A stretch of 21,110 bases of DNA, taken from NCBI GenBank assembly GCA_026770575.1, contig MU657374.1, positions 59,985 through 81,094 of the forward strand, given 5' to 3'. The notes under the pieces were generated by a model. It did no database searches and was not told the DNA's origin. It worked only from the letters and a program-made list of their open reading frames with translations. This DNA comes from Pelagophyceae sp. CCMP2097 (taxonomy: Eukaryota; Sar; Pelagophyceae). Of the stretch, positions 9,792-18,900 are shown in pieces (the stretch's first letter is position 1; every line of letters starts with the position of its first letter). A program made the position numbers and the translations under genes.

Positions 9792-10247
9792 CTATTTCGT
9801 TAAACCTTTTCTCACCAAGCTTAAAAAGGGGTCTTGAGCTAGCTCGCGACGTAGGCCGACCTGCCGCTGCGACGAGAGCGTCGAGACGACTGCCCCGTTC
9901 GCGTGGCCTTGCGAAGGCGACGCTTCGAGTGCAGCGACAAGCCTGTCGACCGCGAGGAGCATCTCTCTGATTAATTTTGTAGTACGCATGGCTTGGATGC
10001 CGCGGCCCTGAGTCGTCGACGGCCAAAGCCGCGTGCGCGCTCTCGAGCCGCCCCGCTGGTCGGGCCGCGCCGCCATAATGACCCAAGTCGCGCGCAACGC
10101 CGCAAAAGGACTTGGTCCGGTCAACTTAACGCAACAGGGCCTGCTCCGGCCAAACCTACGCTCAACAGCAGCTTTCGTGCGCTTTGGTGGTCGCCCGCCC
10201 AGTTGAAGCGACAGGAACGGGAGGAGGACGCGGGCCACCATTCCTCT
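9792..10247 (-). pseudogene. ORF led by a duplicated signal-peptide start
   Basis: Positions 10206-10247 are identical over 42 bp to 12415-12456, which contains the start codon and first codons of the lactone oxidase gene. The copy therefore begins ATG at 10241 and encodes MVARVLLPFLSL, then diverges to unrelated sequence (QLGGRPPKRTKAAVE...). The frame stays open to a stop at 9792 (about 149 residues). The part after the copy has no domain I recognise and its composition is intermediate. It is either a fragment left by a partial duplication or a start exon recruited by another gene. I favour a fragment. Confidence 0.45.
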
Positions 10248-10959
10248 GATCGACAAGGAGTCAGTCAGCTGGCGAAGCGACGTACATGAAAGGGTGGAAC
10301 AATCACCATGTCCTCGTCAATTTTCAAATCCCGGACATCCCGAGACGACAGCTTGACGAGAGCTGCACAAGTCGGCCGAGACGGGCCGGACGGGAGACCA
10401 AAAGACGATGTCGAGAAAACGGCGCTGTGCGTTTTGGGATTTCCGTTTGAAGAAGTCCTCAAGAAGGGTCTTGGAAAGAGAGACAGCCGCTCTCCTCTTG
10501 TGCTGTGCTCCTGCTGCTCGTATGGCATGGCTCGGTGATACGGCGTGGATGGACATCAACACGACCCGCATGATCTTCCATGGGTCGAATAGGATGAGTG
10601 ATATAGTCGCGCGGCTCCCGCCCTCGGGAGTAAATCTCTAAGGGTCCTCGGTGCTCCAGCGTCCTTGGGCCATCTGGATCGTCGGCATGGCCACAGCTCG
10701 AGCGGCCCCAGGCCCCCCGAAGAAGAGCGGACCGCCGCCACTCGTCGACCTCAATTCCGACCGTCGGGTGCATCAAGTCTTGTGCGACAGTCGACCGACA
10801 CTCGCACACGACCGGATGTGCATGTGCTGAAACGCGTGCGGTGCATCGTGCGGTGCTTTCTATAGGATGGGGGAAGGCACGTCCGAGCGGAGATTGTTTG
10901 ATAACACAGACATAATTAGATGTGTCGACAAAAACACAGTGGGGTGCGGCGTTGCCAGC
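10248..10959. other. Intergenic stretch with overlapping open frames, no confident gene
   Basis: GC content is lower than in the flanking genes. Three frames are open between 10265 and 10571: a plus-strand frame at 10308-10538 starting in a good context (CACC before ATG), and minus-strand frames ending at 10265 and 10317. A further minus-strand frame covers 10459-10809. None shows a known motif and they contradict one another, so I assign no gene. The 3' end of the lactone oxidase gene adjoins at 10960. Confidence 0.4.
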
Positions 10960-12450
10960 TTAGATGGTGGAGCATGTCGGGTCCTTGGTCGGGTCACACG
11001 TCGGCGCGAAGCCCGGCAGGAGCTTCTCGCGGAGGTAATCGTTGAGGAACATCTCGTTCGGGTCGAGGCGCTTGCGCACCGCCATGAACTCGTCGACCGG
11101 CAGGCCCGAGTCCTTGTAGTACTGGTAGTCCACAAGGTTCTCCTTGGCCCAGTGCGGGCGGCCGTGGAACGACTGCAGCGCCGTGTCGTACGCGGCGGTC
11201 TGCTCGCGCCACTCGGACATGGGCGGCAGCGGGCCCGTCATCGTGTTCGAGACGTACGCGACCTCGAACGACGAGCAATGGCCGAAGCCGTAGCACGGCA
11301 TCAGGAACGAGTTGTCCGAGTTGAGGTATCGCTCGTGGACCCAGAAGTCCGTATGCGGCTTGATGGGCGAGTTGCGCACGGCCTTGACGAACGCGTCGAG
11401 CGCTTCGTGCTCCTTCGTCACGGGTACGAAGTACTCCTTGTTGTAGATGGGCTGCGCGCGCATGTCGTCGGCGTGCGTGTACGACAGGTACGAGATGTCC
11501 GAGCAGTTGTCCCAGCGGAGGACGAGCGGCATGCCGTCGGGGCCGAACTCCTCGTGGAGCGCGTCCTCCCACTGCAGGACGGCCGTGCGGCACGGCTGGG
11601 TCTGCTTCTCGGACGCCTCCTTGGTCGTCGGCTCCCACGTCATGAGCCAGACCTTGTCGGTGTACGGGTGCCAGTACCAGTGGAAGCGCGGGTGGTCGCG
11701 CCACTTCGGCAGGTGGTCCTTACGGAACTCGGCCATCGAGTTCACCTCCCAGCGCGCGCGCTTGAGGTAGAACTGCTGCGTGATCGGGAGCGTCACCTCG
11801 ACGACGATGCCGACGAGGCCGAGGCCCGTGCGGATGGCACGGAGCTCGTCCGACTCGTCCGTCTTGCCCGTCATGTCCAAGAACTCGCCGTTGGCCTGGA
11901 GCAGCTTGATGTTCTGCGTCAGCGACGCGAACGTGCCGACGTTGATCTGCGAGCCGTGGTAGCCGACGGAGACGGCGCCGCCAACCGTGAGCGTCTGGAT
12001 GCCGCCCGACATCCAGTTCAGGGCGAGGCCCTCCTTGGCCAGCACGACGTTGAGCAGCTTGAACGTCACGCCGGCCTGCACGCGCACCGAGTTGGTCTTG
12101 CGGTCGATGACGATGCGCTTGAGGTGCGAAAGCGTCATGGTCGAGCCACCCGGGTCCGGGTGGTGGATCTTGTTCCACGAGTGGCCGAGGCCGACGACCT
12201 TCATCTTCTTGCCGAGGGTGTGCGCCTCCTTCACCATGACGACGAGCTCCTCCTCATCGTGCGGCGCGAGGATCTCCGACGGGGTCCACGAGATGTCGCC
12301 CGCCCAGTTGGAGCAGACGACCTCGCCGAGGAGGCCCTCGGCGGCGCCAAGCTCGCACAGCGTGCGGTTGTGGAGGCGCGGGTGCGGGTCATGCGGGAGC
12401 TTGACCGCCGCCGCAAGCGACAGGAACGGGAGGAGGACGCGGGCCACCAT
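10960..12450 (-). CDS. Secreted FAD-linked sugar-lactone oxidase (L-gulonolactone / D-arabinonolactone oxidase family)
   Basis: Single exon of 496 residues from ATG at 12450 to TAA at 10960. The start is chosen because the signal peptide MVARVLLPFLSLAAAVKLP follows it at once; the open frame runs upstream without support. Residues 45-200 are the FAD-binding fold: PSEILAPHDEEELVVMVKEA, then VVGLGHSWN (His90 is placed like the covalently flavinylated His of gulonolactone oxidase) and TVGGAVSVGYHG at 155-166. The C-terminal lactone-oxidase domain has GRPHWAKEN (His433) and RLDPNEMFLNDYLREKLL, both hallmarks of this family. Such enzymes oxidise aldono-1,4-lactones to ascorbate-type products using O2 or another acceptor. 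The exact substrate cannot be told from sequence. It is intronless while every other confidently modelled protein gene here has introns. The U-box gene lies upstream on the same strand. Confidence 0.92.
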   Translation of the reverse strand: MVARVLLPFLSLAAAVKLPHDPHPRLHNRTLCELGAAEGLLGEVVCSNWAGDISWTPSEILAPHDEEELVVMVKEAHTLGKKMKVVGLGHSWNKIHHPDPGGSTMTLSHLKRIVIDRKTNSVRVQAGVTFKLLNVVLAKEGLALNWMSGGIQTLTVGGAVSVGYHGSQINVGTFASLTQNIKLLQANGEFLDMTGKTDESDELRAIRTGLGLVGIVVEVTLPITQQFYLKRARWEVNSMAEFRKDHLPKWRDHPRFHWYWHPYTDKVWLMTWEPTTKEASEKQTQPCRTAVLQWEDALHEEFGPDGMPLVLRWDNCSDISYLSYTHADDMRAQPIYNKEYFVPVTKEHEALDAFVKAVRNSPIKPHTDFWVHERYLNSDNSFLMPCYGFGHCSSFEVAYVSNTMTGPLPPMSEWREQTAAYDTALQSFHGRPHWAKENLVDYQYYKDSGLPVDEFMAVRKRLDPNEMFLNDYLREKLLPGFAPTCDPTKDPTCSTI

Positions 12451-12833
12451 TCCTCTTGTTGTTAGAATAGTAGTCAGGTTTCTGTGCTGAGTACGTACTG
12501 TTTCTACTTTAGTGGAACACGCATGCAAATACAAGTATTCCGCGGTTCCTATTCCACTGAAATCCCGCACAAAAATTGTTTTTTCACATCACCGCAAGGT
12601 CGACCGGTCGCTGGTAAACCGCCAGCCGCAGACAGAGAACCCTCCTCGTGGCGCGCAAAGGAAACGACAGTTCTGGCCTTTATTTATTTGATGCACATGG
12701 TCGCTCGAGGGTCGGTGTCGCATCCTGCCTCGGGAGTGGCAGAAGTTTGATTCGCGATTATTTTTCGTCTCGACAAAAGGCGAAGATTGGCTCCTGGTTC
12801 CGCGGCGCGGCGCGTCGCTCGACCGGGGTCGCG
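12451..12833 (-). promoter_or_regulatory. Upstream region of the lactone oxidase gene with palindromes
   Basis: This is AT-richer spacer between the U-box gene's stop and the oxidase start, both on the minus strand. It contains the perfect palindrome AGTACGTACT at 12490-12499. It also holds an imperfect inverted repeat, TTTAGTGGAA at 12508-12517 against TTCCACTGAAA at 12552-12562. These are candidate regulatory sites, by position only. No TATA box is obvious. No further gene is seen. Confidence 0.35.
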
Positions 12834-14756
12834 CTAGAGCGGGAAGGCCTGGGCGAAGCGGTACTGCTGGATCCGCCGCGCGAGATCGGCGTCGACGGTG
12901 AGGGCGTCGTCGTCGGCGATTGGCAGGCCGGAGACGGGCCATCGCCGGCCGCCGTCCGCGGACGCTGCGCTGCAAAAATCGAGCAGCGCGCCGCGGTCCA
13001 CGCACCGCCCCCCCCCCGCCGGCGACGGCGACGGGTTCGTCCATCACTGCGCCTGTGAGCGCGCAGAGGAAGGCCGGCGGCGGCGGCGCCGCAGCCGACC
13101 GGAGCCGGCCGAATGTGAAGCCATCGCCGTGCGCCGCCGCCGCCGAGTCGCGGAGCGGCGGCAGGTGGTGCGGGACCCACGAGGCGCCGTACGCCTCGGC
13201 TTTGCAGTCGCCGTCGCCGCGCAATGAGGCGTCGTCGCCGCGCGGTGAGGTGCCGTCGCCGCGCGGCGGCGACGGCGGCGGCGAGTGGTCCCCGGCGGCG
13301 GGCGAGGTGGGCGCGTCGTCGACCGACGGTTCGCCCTTAGAGTCGGCATCGGAGTCAGCCTTGGATTCGGCCTTGGAGTCGGACACCCCTCTCTCCTCGA
13401 CGGCGCCGGTCGGGTGCTTCGCCTCGGAAGGCGCCGGGGGCGCGTCGTCGTCGCCCTTGCCCTCGGCGCGCCGTCTCACCGGCGCGCCGTCGAGCGTCGT
13501 CTGGCGCTGGGCGCGCACTGGCGCGCGCGCCGACTTTTGGACGGTTGGGTTTTGGAGCGGGACGTGCGAGAGGAAGATTGGCCACGCGCGGGAGCCGCGG
13601 TTCACGGGCGTCCCATCGTACAAAGCCGTGTGCCGCGAGACCTGCGCGCGCGCCGCCCGGGGCAGGTTCGCCACCAAGGCGCCGACGGCGGCAGCGTTGG
13701 AGAAAGCCTCGGCGCGCCAGTCGGGGCCAAAGCCGCCATCAATGTTCACGTTCAGCTTGACGAGCAGCGCGACGGCGCCTCCCGCGCCACAGAGCCTCGG
13801 CGCTTCGCGGCGCTGGTCGGCCTCGATGGCATCGAGGAAGGCGCACGTCGGGTTTGCGTCGCAGACGGAGCGCCGCGCGGCCTTAATCTTAAACGTCACA
13901 ACCGTCAGCACGCGCGCCGCCAGGACGGCACGGTCCCAGGCCGCATCGTCCCCGTCGTCCGCGCCGGCTCGGAGGCGGGCGAGGCACCGCGAGAGTATGG
14001 AGAGGACGTCCGGGACGAGAAACGGGCAGTCCGCAGCGACGTGCTGCCGCACCTTGGCAGTGTACTCCGTCGCAAACGCCATCATGTCGGCGAAGATGCG
14101 CAGCGCCTCGGCTAGGACGTCGTCGTCGCCGGACGCGAGGAGCAGCGGCAGCGCTCTCTGCGCGAGGATCGCGCGCGCGGCGTGGTTCACGTGGCCCGAA
14201 AACCGCTTCGCGAGCTGCGCCATGGCTTCCTCGTTCGGGCCGTCCAGCGCGTCGTCGCGGAAGTACGCCGTGGGCAGCATGCAGTCGCCCAAAGCCGCCG
14301 CGAGGTTGCGCAGCTCCGCCCGGTCGCCGCGGCGGCCATCGACGACGGCGCCGACCAACGCATCAATCGCGTGCCGCGGGCCGAGGAGGTCCACGACGTC
14401 GGCGCCGCGCAGCCGCCGCGCCGCCGTCGACGGCGCCGCGCGCGCGAGGAGCAGCACGAGCGCCGCGCGGCCGCGGAGCTCGAGCGGGCCGTCGCCCGCG
14501 CCGCCGAGGTGCATGTCGATGGACCCGTGCGCGCGCTCCAGCTCTGCCAGCAGCTCCAGATGGTGCGCCTAGACACGTCCATCTCGGCTCTGGACGGCCG
14601 CAAAGACGCTCGTCGGCTCCGGACGGCTGTGCGACGCTCCTTCGTCGTCCGACGGGGAACCTCCCGCATCTGGATGCGCGGTCGGCGACGCACCGGGTCG
14701 ACGGCGTCGGCCGCCATGGCCTCGACGGCGCCGACGCAGGACTCGAGGCTCTCCAT
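12834..14756 (-). CDS. Helical-repeat plus U-box protein, probable E3/E4 ubiquitin ligase
   Basis: Two exons: 14756-14694 (21 codons, MESLESCVGAVEAMAADAVDP) and 14568-12834, joined across a 125-nt GTGCGT...TAG intron. About 598 residues. Residues 22-300 are Ala/Leu-rich helices of an armadillo-like or Ufd2-like kind. Residues 300-500 are Ser/Pro/Asp-rich and probably disordered. The last 75 are a U-box (FLCALTGAVMDEPVAVAGG, then VDRGALLDFC, WPVSGLPIADDDALTVDADL and ARRIQQYRF). U-boxes bind E2 enzymes and drive ubiquitin transfer. The two halves of the U-box lie in frames one base apart, separated at a C10 run (13008-13017). With nine bases the frame is continuous to the TAG at 12834. Either the run is misread or the gene is broken at that point. 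The C-terminal U-box recalls Ufd2, but the protein is shorter. Confidence 0.8.
13008..13017 (-). other. C10 homopolymer causing a one-base frame break in the U-box
   Basis: Upstream of the run the U-box reads MDEPVAVAGGGG; downstream the conserved continuation VDRGALLDFC is in the next frame. A single-base length change in the G10 run (minus strand) reconciles them. Homopolymers of this length are a common site of sequencing error. Confidence 0.75.
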
Positions 14757-15083
14757 GGCCGCCGGCCGCCGACCACCACCGGCTCGAGGCAAACCGGCTG
14801 CCGCCGGTGTCGATCCGGCCTCGCCCCGACGCGCAGCCCGACGGCCGCACCTCTGACCTCGAGGGCCCGACCTCGGCCGCCCGCCGGGCGTTCGAGAGAT
14901 CGTTCGGGAGCTCGGCCCCGAGAACTGCCCCGAGAGCTCTCGAGAGCAGCTCTCCGTCGTCCCGGTCCGGTCCGTGCGGACCCAAATCTCCGTTTGCTCG
15001 ACGGAACGTGCCCCGCGGCGGTCCGCCTCGTCCGCCGCGGGCGCCGAGCCGCGTCGCAGCGCGGACCGTCCGGCGGCCTCGGG
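14757..15083. promoter_or_regulatory. Shared divergent promoter region (U-box gene and kinesin gene)
   Basis: Only 327 bp separate the start codons of the minus-strand U-box gene (14756) and the plus-strand kinesin gene (15084), so the region must contain both 5' ends. It carries repeated CGAGA/TCTCG motifs, including the perfect 12-bp palindrome CGAGAGCTCTCG at 14931-14942 and a nearby partial repeat up to 14954. No TATA box is evident. Confidence 0.5.
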
Positions 15084-18000
15084 ATGCAGCGCAACGTGGA
15101 GGTCCGCGTGCGCGTGCGCCCGCCAAAGTCCGGCGACGCTACGAAGCGGTGCGTTTTCGCCCGCCCCGGCGCGCGCGACGGCCTTGTAGGGTCGTCGCTC
15201 TGAAGGGCGACCGGCGCATCAGCATCGTGCAGCCGTGCGCGTCGCACACGGGCGGCGCCGCGCCGGAGGACTCGAAGCCCGCGTTCGACTTTGACCGCGT
15301 GCACCAAGGCGAGTCGCAAAAAGCGCTGTACGAGTCGGCCGTGGCCCCGCTCGTCGACGGCGTTTTGCACGGGTTTAATGCGACGGTCCTGGCTTATGGC
15401 CAGTCGGCGTCCGGAAAAACCTATACCATGGGCTGCGGCGCGGACCTCGCCGGCGACGACGAGGGCATCGTCCAGCGCGCGGCGCAGCAGCTCCTCGCCG
15501 GCGCCGTCACAAACGCGGAGTGGGACGATGCGCAGACGGCCGAGGTCCACATGGCCTACGTTGAGATTTACAACGAAGACCTCCGCGACCTCCTCGCGCC
15601 GCCGGCGCCTGCAAAGCCCGAGGTGGCCCTCGCCGTGCGCGAGACGCCGCAGGGCGAAGTCGTCGTCGTCGGGGCGACGGAAATCCGATGCCGAACCATC
15701 GACGACGTCCGCCTCCTCCTCCGCACGGGCGCCGCGCGCCGCGCCACGGGCTCCACCGCTTTGGTGAGGCACCGCGCTGGTCAGCCTGTGGGATCTCCCG
15801 AGCTCCATGCGCGACGCGCGCCCCCGCGTAGAACGAGCGGTCGTCGCGGTCGCACGCCATCGTGACGCTGACGGTGACCAAGACGCAGCTCGTCTCCGAG
15901 CCGGACGCTGACGAGCCGCGGCAGTTCTCTGTCGTCAAGTCCAAGATCCACTGCGCCGACCCGCGCCCCGCATCGTCGTCGGCAACTACGTCATGAGCGG
16001 CAGAAGAGCATGCGCGCCGCGAGGAGACGGCCGTCGCACGCGCAGCACAGGCGATGACGGAGCGAGCGTAGGCGTCGACCTCGCCGGCTCGGAGCGGCAG
16101 AAGAAATCGCGCGCCTCGAACGACCGCCTCAAGGAGGGCATCGGTGCGCCTCCCCCTCGTGATATGAAACGTGGACGGTGCCTTTTCCGAACGTTTCTTT
16201 GTAGCCATCAACGTGGGCCTGCTGGCGCTGGCCAAGGTCATCACGGCGCTGTGCGACAAGGGCCGCGGGCCGCGGCCGCACGTGCCCTACCGGGACTCGA
16301 AGCTGACGCGGCTGCTGCAGGACGCTCTGGGCGGCACGGCGAGGACGGTGATGATCGCCTGCGTCTCCCCAGACGGTGGCGACGCCACGGAGACGCTGCA
16401 GACGTTGTCCTACGCGGCGCGCGCGCGGCGCGTGCGGAATACAGTCGTCTGCAACGCCGCTGTCCTCGTCGGCGCTCCCGAGACGGAGATGCGTTTAGCC
16501 GCCGCCGTGCGTGACGCGGACAAACTCCGCAAGCGCGTCGCCCTCCTAGAGGCCGACGCCGAAACCGCGCGCCGGCCGCGGTCGCGGTCGAGCCTCCCGC
16601 CGCCGCCGCCGTCATCCGGCCGGGGCGCCGAAGACGAGGTGCACCGCCTCGAGGCTTTGGTGCTAGCCGCGGCCGAGAACGCGGCCAAAATCCTCGCCGC
16701 GTGCGACGGCCTCGTCGCCGACGCGGCGACGGGGCCCAAGACGCGCCGCGCTTTGCAGGCCGTCGTCGACGACGCGCGCGCGCGCGCCGCGGTGGCGCCG
16801 GCCGCGGGTGGCGCGGTCATGGCCGCGCTCAAGCTCCAGGCGGCACTTCGGAAGCGCGACGCCGACGCCCAGCAACTCCGCGCCGCCCTCGACGAGGCCA
16901 GGGCCGACCTCCAGCGAGACGAGCAGCTCTTCGCCTACCGTACCGCCGCCCACAAGGCCGCCGTGCGTCTTGCGGCAAGGGACCTCGACGTCGCATGTTT
17001 TTACAAACCTTCCCAACGTGTAGCGGTCGCGCGCCGAGGCTGCCGACGCGGCGGGCCTGGCGATGCGTGCCGAGCTCGCGGCGCTGGCGGCGCTGCTGCC
17101 CAAGGCGCCGTCGCCGCAGAAGTCCGCGTTGCCCGCGGCGGGCGACGACGCCTGGCTGGACTTTGAGGCGGCGGCGAACTACGACGGCGCGGCGGCGAGC
17201 CGCGACCGCGACGGCGCACGCCTCGCGGCACTCGAGCACGAGATCGCGATGAAGGAGCAGTGCATCGCGACGTCTTGCGCCCGCGTCGAGTTTCTTGGGA
17301 CGCGGTGTTCTGCCGGTGCTTGCAGAGGGTGCCTTCGTGGTGCCGCGGGCTCCCGGAATACCTTTCGACGTCCCGCCTTAGACTCGCGGCATCGGAGGAC
17401 GAGGCCGCGCTCGCGCTCGGGCGCTACGAGGCGCGCGTGGCGGCGCTCGAGGGCGAGCCGATGCTGCGCCAGACTGCGCAATTCGAGTTGGACGAGCTGC
17501 AGCGGCAGCGGCGCGCGTCCGGCGCCTTTGGCCACGTCGCGCGCCTCGCCGGCCTGAGCGAGGCGCGCCTCCGCCAGCTCCAGGCCGAGGCTGAGGGCCT
17601 CCGCCGCGAGCGCGACGCCCTCCTCATGCAACCAGCCATCGAGGCGCGCGACGCCCCCGCAGTCCAGTCCAGAGACGCGCCCCTGAGCGCGCCCGCGGCG
17701 GCGCCGACCTCGGTCGAGGCGCCTTCGTGCGCGCCTTCGGGCGCGCGGCGGCACCGCGGGCCCTGCTGCGCCTGCTCGCCGGCGCCGCAGCACGCCGCGG
17801 GCCCGGGCCCCGCGGACGCGCGCGGTGACGACGGCGGCGCCGCCGCGAACAAGGCCGCGGCGCGGTGGCTCAAGCGGCGCCTCGACGCCGTCGTCGCCGT
17901 GGCGCGCGACCAGGCGGCGCTGACGAGCCGGCGACGGCTGGCCGGCGAGACGCTGGACGCGGACGGCGCGGCCGACGACGGCCGCGTGCCGCCAGCGTCG

Positions 18001-18684
18001 GCCGACCGGGGCCGCGCACCGGAGTCACCGATGCCGTCAGTCTACGCGGTGCGTCAGCGCCCGCGCCTGCGCCGGCTGGGCGGCGCCCCGCGATCCTCGC
18101 ACGCGCGGTGTTCGAGCCTCTGGCGCTAGGCGTTTGGCGATTTGTCGCGCGAGCTCGAGTCCGTCGACGCGGCCGTGGCGTCGGCGGCGCTGCTCGAGGC
18201 GTCGCGACAGATCGTGGCGCTGCGCCTGGCGCGCGACGACGACCAAGCGGCGATTGCGCCGAGCCGCGTCCGCGGCGACGGCAAACGCGGACCGCCACGG
18301 CCGCGGCGAAGCACAGAGGCTTGATGCACGCCCGAAGCATGCGCGGGTCGCAGGTCCCGGGACGACGCTGGTCCACGGGCGCGTGCCTTTGCAGCCGTAC
18401 TGCCGTTTTAGGCGGCGAGCCGGCGGCAGTCGGCGCGCTTCAAGGCCGAGCGCCGCACGCTGCAGGCGGCGCTGCAGGCCGGCGCGCCGGCCGGCGTCTC
18501 GGCCGGCCCGCGCGCCGCCGCGGAGGAGTACGAAAACAAGATAGCGTTTTTGCTGCGCGAGCTCCGGCGGTACGAGGAGCAGGCGACGCCGCCGCCCTCG
18601 ACGACGCCGCGGCCCGCCGCAGCGCCCACGACGACGACGCCGCGGCCCACGCCCGCGGCGCGGCCCCTCGTCATCTTCAACTGA
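15084..18684 (+). CDS. Kinesin motor protein, kinesin-4-like
   Basis: Nine exons: 15084-15148, 15190-15763, 15832-15952, 16072-16143, 16205-16989, 17024-17304, 17382-18048, 18130-18267 and 18412-18684, giving 991 residues. The N-terminal motor (residues 1-361) has every key site: VRVRVRPP, P-loop GQSASGKT (92-99), switch I NERSSRSH (214-221), switch II DLAGSER (256-262), [19 protein letters not shown] and the end of the motor at [25 protein letters not shown] and the motor end resemble kinesin-4 (KIF4/KIF21). After it come predicted coiled coils ([56 protein letters not shown]) broken by Pro/Ala-rich linkers. It moves on microtubules using ATP; the cargo is unknown. Introns are 34-144 nt; one appears to use a GC donor. 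Exons 1-5 are secure because motifs join across them. The last two junctions rest on frame and donor sequence only. Confidence 0.9.
15953..16071 (+). other. Likely GC-AG intron in the kinesin motor
   Basis: Exon 3 ends in SKIHC and exon 4 must start VDLAGSER. The only junction giving the contiguous kinesin motif is T|GCGCCG...GCGTAG|GCGTC (phase 1, 119 nt). The GT dinucleotides I checked near the exon 3 end are in phases 0 or 2 and do not restore the frame. Confidence 0.65.
16990..17023 (+). other. 34-nt intron in the kinesin gene
   Basis: The coding frame ends RLAARDLD and resumes [18 protein letters not shown]. The break is closed by an intron starting GTCGCATG and ending AACGTGTAG, phase 0, with a T/C-rich interior unlike the GC-rich exons. 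It is unusually short for a spliceosomal intron. Confidence 0.6.
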
Positions 18685-18777
18685 CCGCCCCGTACCGCCG
18701 CGCGGCCCTCCCGCGCCGCCGCGAGGGCACCACCGCCAGCCGTCAAGAAAGAGTTTGTAAAGCGGCACCGCCCCGAT

Positions 18778-18900
18778 TTACCGCAACATGTCACTCGTAG
18801 GCGGCGGCGGGTTCTTCGGGAGGTGTCGCCGCCAGGTGTTACCGCAAGATGTCGCTCTTTGCCGGCGTGGTCTTCGGGTTGTGCTTCCGCCAGGTGGCCT
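18778..18900 (-). repeat. Tandem duplication of the last codons and stop of the glycosyltransferase gene
   Basis: The 61-bp block 18778-18838 repeats the sequence at about 18839-18900, which encodes the C-terminus ATWRKHNPKTTPAKSDILR and the TAA. The outer copy reads TWRRHLPKNPPPPTSDMLR plus its own TAA in another frame. It fills much of the 154-bp spacer between the convergent kinesin and glycosyltransferase genes. Confidence 0.8.

Noticed and set aside
9713..9970. Plus-strand ORF with a hydrophobic start in AT-rich DNA after the tRNA
   Set aside because: It begins with TTG, the hydrophobic stretch comes from AT-rich codons, and it runs into unrelated GC-rich sequence without a motif.
10867..12465. 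532-codon plus-strand open frame opposite the lactone oxidase
   Set aside because: The minus strand encodes a complete, recognisable FAD oxidase with a signal peptide. The plus frame is an Arg/Val/Leu-rich shadow.
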